DNA of 64,000 nucleotides from Kitasatospora indigofera (lineage in GTDB: Bacteria; Actinomycetota; Actinomycetes; Streptomycetales; Streptomycetaceae), in the NCBI RefSeq assembly GCF_014655955.1, contig NZ_BNBO01000003.1, positions 1 to 64,000 on the forward strand, given 5' to 3'. A program made the translations under genes and the position numbers. Shown in pieces: positions 47,619 to 56,922 of the stretch. The notes beneath the pieces are model-generated. The model was given only the letters and a program-made list of their open reading frames with translations, was not told the DNA's origin and ran no database searches. Each line of letters begins with the position of its first letter. Positions within the stretch are counted from its first letter, which is position 1.

Positions 47619-48575
47619 TCAGGCCCCGGTGAGCCCCGCGACCAGCTGGTCGGCGGCGCCGTACGGGTCCAGCTCGCCGGCCGCCACCCGCTCCGCCAGC
47701 GCGTCCAGGTGGCGGTCCCCGTGCAGGTCCCCGATCCGGGCCCGCAGGGCGGTCAGGGCGATCGCCTCGATCTCGTCCGAGGCCCGGCGGCGCCGGCGGG
47801 CGGCCAGTTCGCCGTGCTCCCCCAGCCAGGCGCGGTGCTTCTCCAGCGCCTCGACCACCTCGTCCACGCCCTCGCCGCGGGCCGCCACCGTCTTGAGGAT
47901 CGGCGGCCGCCAGGCGCCCGGCTCGCGGGCCTCGCCCAGGCCGAGCATGTGGTTGAGCTCGCGGGCGGTGGCGTCCGCGCCGTCCCGGTCGGCCTTGTTG
48001 ACCACGAAGAGGTCGCCGATCTCCAGGATCCCGGCCTTGGCCGCCTGGATGCCGTCGCCCATGCCCGGGGCCAGCAGCACGACGGTGGTGTCCGCCTGGG
48101 CGGCGATCTCCACCTCGGACTGGCCGACGCCGACGGTCTCGACCAGGATCACCTCGCAGCCGGCCGCGTCCAGCACCCGCAGGGCCTGCGGGGCCGTCCA
48201 GGAGAGCCCGCCGAGGTGGCCGCGGGTGGCCATCGAGCGGATGAAGACCTCCGGGTCGGTGGCGTGGTCCTGCATCCGGACCCGGTCCCCGAGCAGCGCG
48301 CCGCCGGAGAACGGCGAGGACGGGTCGACGGCCAGCACCCCGACCCGCTTGCCGAGCCGGCGGTAGGCCGAGACCAGGGCCGAGGTCGAGGTGGACTTGC
48401 CGACGCCCGGCGAGCCGGTCAGTCCGACCGTGAAGGCCTGCCCGGTGTACGGCGCCAGGGCGGCCATCACCTCGCGCAGCTCCGGGGCGCCGTTCTCGAC
48501 CAGCGAGATCAGCCGGGCCACCGCGCGCGGGCGGCCCGCCCGGGCCTGCTCGACCAGTGTCGGCACATCGACCAT
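47619..48575 (-). CDS. meaB: MeaB/ArgK-type G3E GTPase (B12 mutase chaperone)
   Basis: This 318-aa P-loop GTPase gates cofactor loading and protects B12-dependent acyl-CoA mutases. Motifs are GLTGSPGVGKSTSTSAL (Walker A), AVDPSSPFSGGALLGDRVRM (switch region), ILVETVGVGQSE (Walker B/base) and FVVNKADRDGA (NKxD specificity). A C-terminal dimerisation region follows. ATG 48575 has GAGGAG upstream. It lies downstream of the thiolase on the same strand, but a large hairpin separates them. Possible clients are IcmA (37546) or a methylmalonyl-CoA mutase elsewhere. In some genomes Icm is fused to a MeaB-like domain; here they are separate. Confidence 0.95.
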   Translation of the reverse strand: MVDVPTLVEQARAGRPRAVARLISLVENGAPELREVMAALAPYTGQAFTVGLTGSPGVGKSTSTSALVSAYRRLGKRVGVLAVDPSSPFSGGALLGDRVRMQDHATDPEVFIRSMATRGHLGGLSWTAPQALRVLDAAGCEVILVETVGVGQSEVEIAAQADTTVVLLAPGMGDGIQAAKAGILEIGDLFVVNKADRDGADATARELNHMLGLGEAREPGAWRPPILKTVAARGEGVDEVVEALEKHRAWLGEHGELAARRRRRASDEIEAIALTALRARIGDLHGDRHLDALAERVAAGELDPYGAADQLVAGLTGA

Positions 48576-48622
48576 CAGGGCACTCCTCGATCGGGCTGCG
48601 GATCTCGCGGCCGAAAACGGGT

Positions 48623-48686
48623 GGGCTGCGAACCGCTCCCGCCCGGCGCCGGTGGGCGCCCGTGGCGGGGAGGCGGTTCGCAGCCC
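48623..48686 (-). terminator. long imperfect hairpin between thiolase and meaB
   Basis: GGGCTGCGAACCGC (48623-48636) pairs exactly with 48673-48686, and inner CTCCC-GCC/GGCGGGGAG and GGCGCC pairs extend the stem with a one-base bulge. It lies 28 bp after the thiolase stop and 47 bp before meaB, so meaB probably has its own promoter or gets reduced read-through. Confidence 0.75.
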
Positions 48687-48714
48687 AGAGGCTACGTCAG
48701 GTGATCCCGGCCCG

Positions 48715-49908
48715 TCAGGCCCTGGGGACCCGCACGATCAGCGCGTCGCCCTGGCCGCCGCCGCCGCAGAGCGCGGCCGCGCCGGTGCCGCCGCCGCGCC
48801 GCTGGAGCTCCAGCGCGAGGTGCAGCACCACCCGGGCGCCGGACATGCCGATCGGGTGGCCGAGCGCGATGGCGCCACCGTTGACGTTGACCTTCTCCTC
48901 GGTGACGCCGAGGTCCTTCATCGACTGGTGCGCGACGGCGGCGAAGGCCTCGTTGATCTCGATCAGGTCGAGGTCGGCGACCTCGATGCCCTCCTTGGCG
49001 ACCGCGTGCAGGATCGCGTTGGACGGCTGCGACTGGAGCGAGTTGTCCGGGCCGGCCACGTTGCCGTGGGCGCCGATCTCGGCGATCCAGCTCAGGCCCA
49101 GCTCCTCGGCCTTGGCCTTGCTCATCACGACCACGGCGGCGGCGCCGTCGGAGATCTGCGAGGAGGTGCCGGCGGTGATGGTGCCGTCCTTGACGAAGGC
49201 CGGGCGCAGCTTGGCCAGGCTCTCGACGGTGGTCTCGGCGCGGATGCCCTCGTCCTGGCTGAACAGGACCGGCTCGCCCTTGCGCTGCGGGATCTCCACC
49301 GGGACGATCTCGGCGTCGAAGACGCCGTTCTTCTGGGCGGCCGCGGCGCGCTGGTGGGACCGGGCGGCGATCTCGTCCTGGACGTCGCGCGGGATGCCGA
49401 GGCGGGTGTTGTGCTTCTCGGTCGACTCGCCCATCGGGATGTTCTCGAAGGCGTCGGTCAGACCGTCGTACGCCATCGCGTCGAGCATCTCGATCGCGCC
49501 GTACTTGTAGCCCTCACGGGACTTCGGCAGCACGTGCGGGGCGTTGGTCATGGATTCCTGGCCGCCGGCCACCACGATGTCGAACTCGCCGGCGCGGATC
49601 AGCTGGTCGGCGAGCGCGATGGCGTCCAGGCCGGAGAGACAGACCTTGTTGATGGTCAGCGCCGGGACGTTCATCGGGATGCCGGCCTTGACGGCGGCCT
49701 GGCGGGCGGGGATCTGGCCGGCGCCGGCCTGCAGCACCTGGCCCATGATCACGTACTGGACCTGCTCACCGGTGATGCCGGCCCGCTCGACGGCGGCCTT
49801 GATCGCGAAACCGCCGAGGTCGGCGCCCGAGAAGCCCTTGAGCGAGCCGAGCAGCCGGCCCATCGGGGTGCGTGCGCCTGCGACGATCACAGAGGTGGTG
49901 TTGGTCAT
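48715..49908 (-). CDS. acetyl-CoA acetyltransferase (thiolase)
   Basis: This 397-aa type II thiolase condenses or cleaves acetoacetyl-CoA. The nucleophile is Cys90 ([13 protein letters not shown]), with [14 protein letters not shown] following. The catalytic His is in [17 protein letters not shown] and the second Cys in [14 protein letters not shown]. Length and motifs match AtoB/PhaA-type biosynthetic thiolases. ATG 49908 has AAGGGG upstream; an in-frame GTG at 49983 would add 25 unconserved residues. It is divergent from mce. The neighbourhood (mce, meaB, icmA) suggests a role in butyryl/ethylmalonyl or methylmalonyl-CoA supply; that link is inference. Confidence 0.95.
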   Translation of the reverse strand: MTNTTSVIVAGARTPMGRLLGSLKGFSGADLGGFAIKAAVERAGITGEQVQYVIMGQVLQAGAGQIPARQAAVKAGIPMNVPALTINKVCLSGLDAIALADQLIRAGEFDIVVAGGQESMTNAPHVLPKSREGYKYGAIEMLDAMAYDGLTDAFENIPMGESTEKHNTRLGIPRDVQDEIAARSHQRAAAAQKNGVFDAEIVPVEIPQRKGEPVLFSQDEGIRAETTVESLAKLRPAFVKDGTITAGTSSQISDGAAAVVVMSKAKAEELGLSWIAEIGAHGNVAGPDNSLQSQPSNAILHAVAKEGIEVADLDLIEINEAFAAVAHQSMKDLGVTEEKVNVNGGAIALGHPIGMSGARVVLHLALELQRRGGGTGAAALCGGGGQGDALIVRVPRA

Positions 49909-50218
49909 GGGACGGGCCCCTTCGCACGTCGTGGCCAGGTGTGAGGATGCGCTCAATGTACTGACACGTAACCCGTCCGTCACCGGAGCGGCGGTGTGAT
50001 CAGGCGCACTGGCACTGTCCAGTCAACACCGTGTCAGGGAGGTCCGGGTGAATCGCCGCGGCCGGCCCGCCCCGGACGCCCCGCCGGGGCCGGCGGCGGG
50101 GGCCGGCGCGGATTGTGAGCAGGCTCGCACCGGCCGCCCTGGCGTGCGCCGGTCGGATGCGCTGCACTGAGGGCATCCTGTCCGGCGGCCCCGTCCGCCC
50201 CAGCCCTGGAGGCCCGAA
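49909..50218. other. divergent promoter region thiolase / mce
   Basis: No gene is visible in these 310 bp. An AT-richer patch at about 49950-50030 contains ACTGG-N6-CCAGT (50008-50023) and probably holds both promoters. The part nearest mce (50040-50200) is GC-rich and featureless. Confidence 0.4.
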
Positions 50219-50650
50219 GTGCTGACCCGCATCGACCACATCGGCATCGCCTGCTTCGATCTCGACAAGACGGTCGAGTTCTACCGCTCCACGTACGGCT
50301 TCGAGGTGTTCCACAGCGAGGTCAACGAGGAGCAGGGGGTGCGCGAGGCGATGCTGAAGATCAACGACACCGGTGACGGCGGCGCCTCCTACCTGCAGCT
50401 GCTGGAGCCCACCCGGGAGGACTCCACGGTCGCCAAGTGGCTGGCCAAGAACGGCGAGGGCGTGCACCACATCGCCTTCGGCACCGCCGACGTGGACGGC
50501 GACGCGGCCGAGATCCGCGGCAAGGGCGTGCGGGTGCTCTACGACGAGCCGCGGATCGGCTCGATGGGCTCGCGGATCACGTTCCTGCACCCGAAGGACT
50601 GCGGCGGGGTGCTCACCGAGCTGGTCACCTCGGCCGGCACGGAGCACTGA
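50219..50650 (+). CDS. mce: methylmalonyl-CoA epimerase
   Basis: This 143-aa protein of the vicinal-oxygen-chelate fold interconverts (R)- and (S)-methylmalonyl-CoA. Two beta-alpha-beta-beta-beta modules carry the metal ligands: His7 (RIDHIGIACFDLD), Gln in SYLQLLEPTRE, His in EGVHHIAFGTADV and Glu in GVLTELVTSAGTEH. GTG 50219 follows CTGGAGG at 7 nt. Length matches actinobacterial epimerases (~145 aa). The last codons plus stop are repeated 26 bp further on (50639-50654 and 50665-50680), a small 3' duplication. It feeds polyketide precursor and propionate metabolism. Confidence 0.96.
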   Translation: MLTRIDHIGIACFDLDKTVEFYRSTYGFEVFHSEVNEEQGVREAMLKINDTGDGGASYLQLLEPTREDSTVAKWLAKNGEGVHHIAFGTADVDGDAAEIRGKGVRVLYDEPRIGSMGSRITFLHPKDCGGVLTELVTSAGTEH

Positions 50651-50680
50651 CCGGCTCGACCGGGACGGAGCACTGACCGG
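50639..50680. repeat. duplicated 3' end of mce
   Basis: ACGGAGCACTGACCGG is present at 50639-50654 and again at 50665-50680, a 26-bp period. The first copy includes the mce stop codon; the second lies outside the gene. It looks like a local tandem duplication or a repaired end. Confidence 0.7.
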
Positions 50681-51305
50681 GGCACCTGGCGGGCCGTGGG
50701 AACAAAACGCGTCGGGCGGGGCTCCCCGGGGCTCCGCCGCGGCCCCCGGCAGGTGCCCGCCGGCCTCCCGCCGGCCTCCCGGGGCCCGTCCCCGGGGGCC
50801 GTCCCGGCACGATCCGTCCGGGTCGCCCCGGACCCGCCGGCCGGCCCGAACCGGAGGTGACCGGCCGGTAACGTCCGGAAGGACCCCGAAAACCCCTACG
50901 TGGCCATTCCCCCGAGGTGCGCGACCACTACAATGCCCAGGTGCGCGAAGACCTCGGGGAGGAAGAGGTCGGACGGGCACGGCCGAAGGCGGGTCAGGCC
51001 GGTCGAACGCCGGTCTTTCGCGCCGCCAGGGGAGTCCACAACGCGGGCACGGCTCAACAGTCGCAGTCCGGATCTGTCACCATTCTCCACAAGGCAAGAG
51101 TTCGCCCAGGAGTCCACCCGGACGGGGGAGCGCGGAAACACCGCGTACCACCGGCCAGGACCCCGACCGTGGCGGGCGGCCCCAGCAGGTCAGGGGGCGT
51201 CCACCGGCCGCGGATGCAAGGACCAGCCGCACCGGCTCCCGGACAGTACGGGGACGTCGGACGGCCGGGTCGAGGACGCGACCAGGAGATGGATGGGACC
51301 GCGGA
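50651..51305. other. 655-bp region upstream of scy
   Basis: No gene is recognisable. After the mce 3' duplication come GC-rich short repeats (CCGGCCTCCCG twice at about 50758-50780). An AT-richer block at 50880-51120 follows, with the -10-like TACAAT at 50929-50934. If that is the scy promoter, the leader is about 370 nt long, unusual for this window. Confidence 0.45.
50929..50934 (+). promoter_or_regulatory. candidate -10 of scy promoter
   Basis: TACAAT is a good HrdB-type -10 in an AT-richer patch; the -35 (around TTCCCC, 16 bp upstream) is weak. It would give a ~370-nt leader to scy. Confidence 0.35.
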
Positions 51306-54300
51306 GTGCGGGGCTACGACCGCTACGAGGCTGACGATCACCTCTCCCAGTTCGAGGCCGACATGGATCGGACTCGCAAGGAGCGGGACAAGGCCGTCGA
51401 GCATGCCGAGGACCTCGCCTACCAGGTGGAGGTGCTTCGGGCCAAGCTGCACGAATCCCGTCGGCAGCTCGCTCAGCCGCGCGCTTTCGACTCCGTCTCC
51501 GGCCAGGCCGAGCAGCTCCTGCGCAACGCCGAGATGCAGGCCCAGCAACTGCGCGCGGACGCCGAACGGCAGCTGCGCGAGTCCCAGGCGGCCACCCAGC
51601 GGCTGATGGCCGAGGCCGCCGACCGCACCGCCCGGCTGGAGGCCGAGCTCGCCGACCGCCGCCGCCAGCTCGACGCCGAACTGGCCGAGCTGCGCCGCAG
51701 CGCCGAGCGCCACGTCAACGAGAACGTCTCCTGGGCCGAGCAGACCCGGGCCGGCACCGAGCAGGAGGCCCAGCGCCTGCTCCAGGAGTCCCGCGCCGAG
51801 GCCGACCGGCTGGTCGCCGCCGCCCGCGCCGAGGCCGCCGCCCTCGCCGACCAGGCCCGCGCGCAGACCGCCGCCGACGTGGACGCCGCCCGCGGCGAGG
51901 CCCAGGCCGCCGCCGAGGCCGCCCTGCACCGCGCCCAGACCGACGCCGAGCGCCTGCTGCGGGCCGCCTCCGAGCAGGCCCAGCAGGCCAGCGCCCAGGC
52001 CGAGGAGATGCGCGGCACCGCCGCCAACCAGGCCCAGCAGCAGCTGGCCGGCGCCCAGGCCGCGGCCGAGCACCAGCTCGCCGCCGCCCAGGCCGAGATC
52101 GGCCGGCTCAAGGAGCAGGCCGTCGCCGACCAGGCCCGCGCCGAGGAGACCCTCGCCCGCGCCCAGGCCGAGATAGAGCGACTGCGCGCCGAGGCCCTGG
52201 CCGAGGCCGAGCGGGCCCGCCAGGAGGCCGCCGAACTGCGCGCCCGGGCCGAGGAGGCCGCCGAGCAGCTGCAGGCCGACGCCGAGGCCGCCGTCGAGCG
52301 GCTGGTGGCCGGCGGCGAGGCCGCCAGCGAGCAGCGCTCGCAGACCGCCCGGGCCGAGATCGCCCGGATGGTCGCCAACGCCACCAAGGAGACCGAGCGG
52401 ATCAAGGCCGAGGCGGCCAACGCCAAGGCCGAGGCCGACGCCGCCAAGGCCGCCGCCGCCGAGGAGAGCGAGCGGCTGCGGGCCACCGCCGAGAGCGTCG
52501 CGGGCCAGCTGCGCGCCGAGGCCGAGGCCGCCATCGCCGACCTGCGCGCCGACGCCGAGCGGGACGCCGCCGACCTGCGCGCCCAGGCCGAGGCCTCCGC
52601 CGAGCAGCTGCGCAACGAGGCCCAGGAGCAGGGCCGGGCGGCGGGCGCCAAGGACGCCACCGTGCACCTCGCCAAGGCCGCCAAGACCGCCGAGGAGGTG
52701 CTCGGCCGGGCCGACCGGGACGCCGAGACGGCGCGCGGCGAGGCCGCCGCCGAGGCCGAGCGGATCCTGGCCGCGGCCGCCGCCGAGGCCGAGCGGCTGC
52801 GCGAGCAGGCCCAGGCCGCCGTCGAGCAGGCGCAGAACGCCGCGCTGGACGACGCGGCCGGTATCCGCGAGCGGATGCAGCAGATGCAGGACGAGGCAGC
52901 CGCGCTGCGCGCCGAGGCGGAGGAGCTGCGCTCGCAGGCCGCCGCCGAGGCGGAGCGGGTGCGCGGCGAGGCCCGCCGGCAGGCCGTGGTGCAGATCGAG
53001 GAGTCGGCGAAGAACGCCGAGGAGCTGCTCACCCGCGCCAAGACCGACGCCGACGACCTGCGGGCCGGCGCGGCCGACGAGGTCGAGCGGCTGCGCGGCC
53101 AGGCCAAGGAGCGGGCCACCGAGATGCAGGGCCGGGCCGAGCAGACGCTCACCCGGGCCCGCGCCGAGGCCGAGAAGCTGGCCACCGCCGCCGAGCAGCA
53201 GCACCGGGACGCGATCGCCGCGGCCAAGGCCGCCGCCGCCGAGAACCGCGCCGCCGCCGAGCGGGAGACCGCCGAACTGCGTCGTGAGGCGACGGAGTTC
53301 GACGAGCGGGTGCGCAGCGGCGCGCAGGCCGACGCCGAGGCCCTGCGGGCCGAGGCCGAGACCGCCGCGCAGGCCCTCGCCGCCGAGGCCGAGGCCGAGG
53401 CCGAGCGGCTGCGGACGGAGACCGGCGCCGAGCTGGCCCGGGCGCGGGCCGAGGCCGAGGCCGCCGCCGAGGCCCTGCGCGAGGAGAGCCGCCAGGCGTA
53501 CGAGGACGCCGCCGCCGGGCTGCTGCGGGAGCGCGAGCTGACCGCCGAGCAGCTGGCCGCCGCCCAGGCCGCGCACGAGCGGGCCGAGACGGTCGCCGCC
53601 GAGCTGGCCGAACGCACGGAGGCCGAGGCCACCGCCGTCCGGGAGGCCGCCGAGAACGAGGCCGCCCGGCTGCGGGCCGAGGCCGCACAGGCTCTGGAGG
53701 CCGCCCGCGCCGCCGCCGTCGCCCAGCTCACCAAGGCCGAGGACGCCTCCGGCAAGCTGCGCGAGCAGGCCGAGCAGGCGCTCGTCCGGGCGAAGGAGCA
53801 GGCCGAGGCGCTGACCACCGCGGCGACCGCCGCCGCGGACACCGCCCGCGCCGAGGCCGAGCAGGCGCTCGCCGAGGCCCGGGAGCGGGCCGCCGGGCTG
53901 GCCGCCGAGGCGGAGGCCGCCGCCGAGGCGCTGCGGGCCGAGGCCGGCGGCGAGCTGGAGCGGGCCCGGACCGAGGCCGGGGAGCTCACCGCCGCGGCCG
54001 CGCGCACCGCCGCCGAGCTGGTCGCCGCCGCCGAGGACGAGGCCGCCGAGGTCCGCCAGTCGGTCGCCGGGATGCACGAGGCCGCCTCGCAGCAGGTCGC
54101 CGAGGTACGGGCGACCGCCGAGCGGGAGGCCGCCGAGACCAGGGAACTGGCCGCGCTGGAGAGCGCCGAGCTGCGGGAGAGCGCGGAGCGCGACAGCGCC
54201 GGGCTGCGCGGGACCGCCGAACGGGAGACGGCCGCGCTGCGCGAGCGCGCGGAGCGTGAGACCACCGGGCTGCGGACCGCGGCCGCCACCGAGACCGCGG

Positions 54301-55775
54301 AGCTGCGCGAGCGGACCGCCCGCGAGCTCATGGCCGACCGCGAGGCCGCCGAGGCGGAGCTCGGCCGGCTGCGGGCCGAGGCGCAGGCCTACGACGAGCG
54401 GCTGCGGGCCGAGGCGCAGGCCGAGCTGCGCGGCGCCCAGGAGCTCGCCGAGCGGCAGCGCGCCGAGTCCGAGGAGCTCGCCCGCCGGACGGTCGCGGAG
54501 GCCGAGCAGCGGGCCGACGCCACCGTCGCCGAGGCCGAGGAGCTCGCGGCCGGCCTGCGGGCCGAGGCCGAGGAGTACGCGCTGGCCACCCGCTCGCTGG
54601 CGGACGACTACGACAGCTCGACCCGGGCCCGCGCCGAGGTGTTCGACACCGAGACCCGGGACCAGGCCGAGCAGTTCGACCGGTCCACCCGCGAGCAGGC
54701 GAAGTCCGTGCTGGAGAAGGCCTTCGCGGACGCCGAGTCGCTCGGCGAGGACGCCCGGACGACCGCGCTGGCCACCACCGCCGCCGCCGAGGAGCAGGCC
54801 GACGCCATGGTGGCGGCGGCCCGCAAGGAGTCCGACCGCCTGGTGGCGGTCGGCGAGGCGGCCGGCCAGGCCGAGGTCGAGCGGGCCCGCGCCGACGCGG
54901 ACGCCCTGCTCTCCGAGGCCCGCCGGGACGCCACCGCGATCCGCGAGCGGGCCGAGGAGCTGCGCGAGCGGACCGACTCCGAGGTGGAGGCGCTGCACGA
55001 GCGTGCCCGCAAGGAGAACGCCCAGGCGATGAAGTCGGCCGGCGAACGGGTGGACGCGCTGGTGACGGCGGCCCAGGAGCAGCTGACCGAGGCCGAGGAG
55101 CTGGCCGTCGCGGCCGTCGCCGAGGCCGAGGAGCGCGCGGCGGCCCTGGTCGCCGCCGCCGAGGAGCGGGCGGCCGAGCTGGCGTCCGAGGCCTCGGCGG
55201 AGGCGAGCAAGGTCCGGATCTCCGCCGTCCGCAAGGCGGAGGGCCTGCTGAAGGGCGCCGAGCAGAAGCTCGCCGACTCCACCGACCGGGCCGAGGCCCT
55301 GATCGCGAAGGCCCAGACCAGGCTGAAGGAAGCCCAGGACGAGGCCGAGGAGCGGATCGAGGCGGCCTCCGCCGAGGCCGAGAAGCGGCTCCGGGCGGCG
55401 GACGAGACCGCGGACGAGCAGATCGCGCTGGCCGCCGAGGAGGCCGAGCGGCTGCGGTCCGAGGCCCGGGCCGAGGCCGACCGGGTCACCGACGAGGGCC
55501 GGCGCGAGCTGGACGAGCTGGTCCGGCGGCGCAAGGACATCAACACCGAGATCTCCAGGGTCCAGGACGTGCTGTCCGCCCTGGAGGCCTTTGAGGCACC
55601 GTCACCGGTCGCGCAGGCGGCCGGCGGCGGATCTGCCGGCGGGGGATCGGCCAACGGGGGATCGAACAGCAAGAACAGCGGCTCCGGAGGCCGCGAGGCG
55701 GCGCCCAAGGCCGGCGCCGGGGTGGGCGCTCCCCGTTCGGGTGGCAATCGCTCCGGTGGCGCGCCACCCGATTGA
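51306..55775 (+). CDS. scy: Scy, polar coiled-coil organiser of hyphal tips
   Basis: This 1489-aa protein recruits and positions the polarity machinery (DivIVA, FilP, ParA) at growing hyphal tips. The N-terminus, after VRGYDRYEADDHLSQFE, has a short coiled coil (ERDKAVEHAEDLAYQVEVLR). A very long Ala/Glu/Arg-rich rod of hendecad-type repeats follows (units such as AEAERLR, AEELRAQAE), nearly unbroken from about 60 to 1430. It ends in a Gly/Ser/Asn-rich flexible tail (GGGSAGGGSANGGSN). The rod is longer than the ~1326 aa I recall for S. coelicolor Scy. GTG 51306 is chosen because the conserved RGYD start follows; its ribosome site is weak. filP is next. Confidence 0.93.
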   Translation: MRGYDRYEADDHLSQFEADMDRTRKERDKAVEHAEDLAYQVEVLRAKLHESRRQLAQPRAFDSVSGQAEQLLRNAEMQAQQLRADAERQLRESQAATQRLMAEAADRTARLEAELADRRRQLDAELAELRRSAERHVNENVSWAEQTRAGTEQEAQRLLQESRAEADRLVAAARAEAAALADQARAQTAADVDAARGEAQAAAEAALHRAQTDAERLLRAASEQAQQASAQAEEMRGTAANQAQQQLAGAQAAAEHQLAAAQAEIGRLKEQAVADQARAEETLARAQAEIERLRAEALAEAERARQEAAELRARAEEAAEQLQADAEAAVERLVAGGEAASEQRSQTARAEIARMVANATKETERIKAEAANAKAEADAAKAAAAEESERLRATAESVAGQLRAEAEAAIADLRADAERDAADLRAQAEASAEQLRNEAQEQGRAAGAKDATVHLAKAAKTAEEVLGRADRDAETARGEAAAEAERILAAAAAEAERLREQAQAAVEQAQNAALDDAAGIRERMQQMQDEAAALRAEAEELRSQAAAEAERVRGEARRQAVVQIEESAKNAEELLTRAKTDADDLRAGAADEVERLRGQAKERATEMQGRAEQTLTRARAEAEKLATAAEQQHRDAIAAAKAAAAENRAAAERETAELRREATEFDERVRSGAQADAEALRAEAETAAQALAAEAEAEAERLRTETGAELARARAEAEAAAEALREESRQAYEDAAAGLLRERELTAEQLAAAQAAHERAETVAAELAERTEAEATAVREAAENEAARLRAEAAQALEAARAAAVAQLTKAEDASGKLREQAEQALVRAKEQAEALTTAATAAADTARAEAEQALAEARERAAGLAAEAEAAAEALRAEAGGELERARTEAGELTAAAARTAAELVAAAEDEAAEVRQSVAGMHEAASQQVAEVRATAEREAAETRELAALESAELRESAERDSAGLRGTAERETAALRERAERETTGLRTAAATETAELRERTARELMADREAAEAELGRLRAEAQAYDERLRAEAQAELRGAQELAERQRAESEELARRTVAEAEQRADATVAEAEELAAGLRAEAEEYALATRSLADDYDSSTRARAEVFDTETRDQAEQFDRSTREQAKSVLEKAFADAESLGEDARTTALATTAAAEEQADAMVAAARKESDRLVAVGEAAGQAEVERARADADALLSEARRDATAIRERAEELRERTDSEVEALHERARKENAQAMKSAGERVDALVTAAQEQLTEAEELAVAAVAEAEERAAALVAAAEERAAELASEASAEASKVRISAVRKAEGLLKGAEQKLADSTDRAEALIAKAQTRLKEAQDEAEERIEAASAEAEKRLRAADETADEQIALAAEEAERLRSEARAEADRVTDEGRRELDELVRRRKDINTEISRVQDVLSALEAFEAPSPVAQAAGGGSAGGGSANGGSNSKNSGSGGREAAPKAGAGVGAPRSGGNRSGGAPPD

Positions 55776-55794
55776 GCGGTCATTGTCCGCGAAG

Positions 55795-55832
55795 CATCGG
55801 CATTTCGCCGATGACACTCCGGTAACGTGTCA
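55795..55832. promoter_or_regulatory. filP upstream hairpin and palindrome
   Basis: CATCGGC/GCCGATG (55795-55813, 5-nt loop) is followed by the inverted repeat TGACAC-N9-GTGTCA (55812-55832). They lie 51-88 bp before the filP ATG. The first may weakly end scy transcription; the second may be an operator over the filP promoter. Confidence 0.45.
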
Positions 55833-55882
55833 GGATTCCCTCAACCACCTCAGCGGTTTGACGACAGGAAGCCCAAAATCCC

Positions 55883-56812
55883 ATGAGCGACAGTCACTCC
55901 CCTCACGGCTTCGACCTGGTGCGCCGTGGGTACGAGCGTGCCCAGGTCGACGAGCGGATCACCAAGCTGGTGGCCGACCGTGACAGCGCCCTGACCCGCA
56001 TCGGGGCCCTGGAGAAGCGCATCGAGGAGCTCCACCTGGAGACCCAGAGCGCCCAGGCCGCGGTCACCGAGTCCGAGCCCTCGTACGCCGGTCTCGGCGC
56101 CCGGGTCGAGAAGATCCTCCGTCTCGCCGAGGAGGAGGCCGCCGACCTGCGCAACGAGGCGCACCGCGCGGCCGAGCAGCACCGCGAGCTGGCCGAGGCG
56201 GCCTCGCAGCAGGTGCGCACCGAGGCGGAGAACTACGCCAAGGACCGCAAGGCCAAGGCCGAGGACGAGGGTCTGCGGATCGTCGACAAGGCCAAGAGCG
56301 ACAGCGCCCAGCTGCGCAACGAGGCCAACAAGGACGCGGCGACCAAGCGCGAGGAGGCGGACGCCCTCTTCGAGGACACCCGCACCAAGGCCGCCCAGGC
56401 CGCGCTGGAGTTCGAGACCAACCTGGCCAAGCGCCGCGAGCAGTCCGAGCGTGACCTGGCGGCCCGCCAGGCCAAGGCCGAGAAGCGCCTCGCCGAGATC
56501 GAGCACCGGGCGGAGCAGCTGCGCCTGGAGGCCGAGAAGCTCCGCACCGACGCCGAGCGCCGCGCCCGCCAGACGGTGGAGACGGCCCAGCGCCAGTCCG
56601 AGGACATCGTGGCCGACGCCAACGCCAAGGCCGACCGGATCCGCAGCGAGTCCGAGCGCGAGCTGGCGGCGCTCACCAACCGCCGCGACAGCATCAACGC
56701 GCAGCTGACCAACGTGCGCGAGATGCTCGCCACGCTGACCGGCGCGGCCGTGGCCGCCGCCACGCTGCCGGCCGACGACACCCTGGGCGTGCCCGCCCAG
56801 CAGTCGCGCTGA
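55883..56812 (+). CDS. filP: FilP, intermediate-filament-like protein
   Basis: This 309-aa protein forms filament networks near hyphal tips that give stiffness and interact with Scy and DivIVA. The N-terminal head has HGFDLVRRGYERAQVDERIT, a DivIVA-like start. A short coiled coil precedes a linker (TESEPSYAGLG at about 68), then a rod to about 275 with Lys/Glu/Ala repeats (AKDRKAKAEDEGLRIVDKAK). A short Ala/Leu/Pro tail closes the protein. Length matches S. coelicolor FilP (~310 aa). ATG 55883 has GGAAG upstream. It lies 107 bp after scy with its own candidate promoter and is followed by a strong terminator. Confidence 0.96.
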   Translation: MSDSHSPHGFDLVRRGYERAQVDERITKLVADRDSALTRIGALEKRIEELHLETQSAQAAVTESEPSYAGLGARVEKILRLAEEEAADLRNEAHRAAEQHRELAEAASQQVRTEAENYAKDRKAKAEDEGLRIVDKAKSDSAQLRNEANKDAATKREEADALFEDTRTKAAQAALEFETNLAKRREQSERDLAARQAKAEKRLAEIEHRAEQLRLEAEKLRTDAERRARQTVETAQRQSEDIVADANAKADRIRSESERELAALTNRRDSINAQLTNVREMLATLTGAAVAAATLPADDTLGVPAQQSR

Positions 56813-56833
56813 CGCACCGGCTGACGTGACCGT

Positions 56834-56869
56834 CCGCGGGCCCGCACCCTCCGGGGTGCGGGCCCGCGG
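56834..56869. terminator. perfect 16-bp bidirectional terminator after filP
   Basis: CCGCGGGCCCGCACCC pairs with GGGTGCGGGCCCGCGG around TCCG, between filP and the convergent gene ending at 56923. Confidence 0.9.
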
Positions 56870-56922
56870 TGTTCTCCCGGCGCGATTCCCGGCGGGCCGG
56901 GCCGGGCGCGCGGCCCGGCCGC

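Noticed and set aside
51054..54998. A 1314-codon open frame antisense to scy, with Gly/Leu-rich product
   Set aside because: It is the mirror of GC-rich Ala/Glu/Arg codons in scy; it has no ribosome site, no family resemblance and extreme composition.
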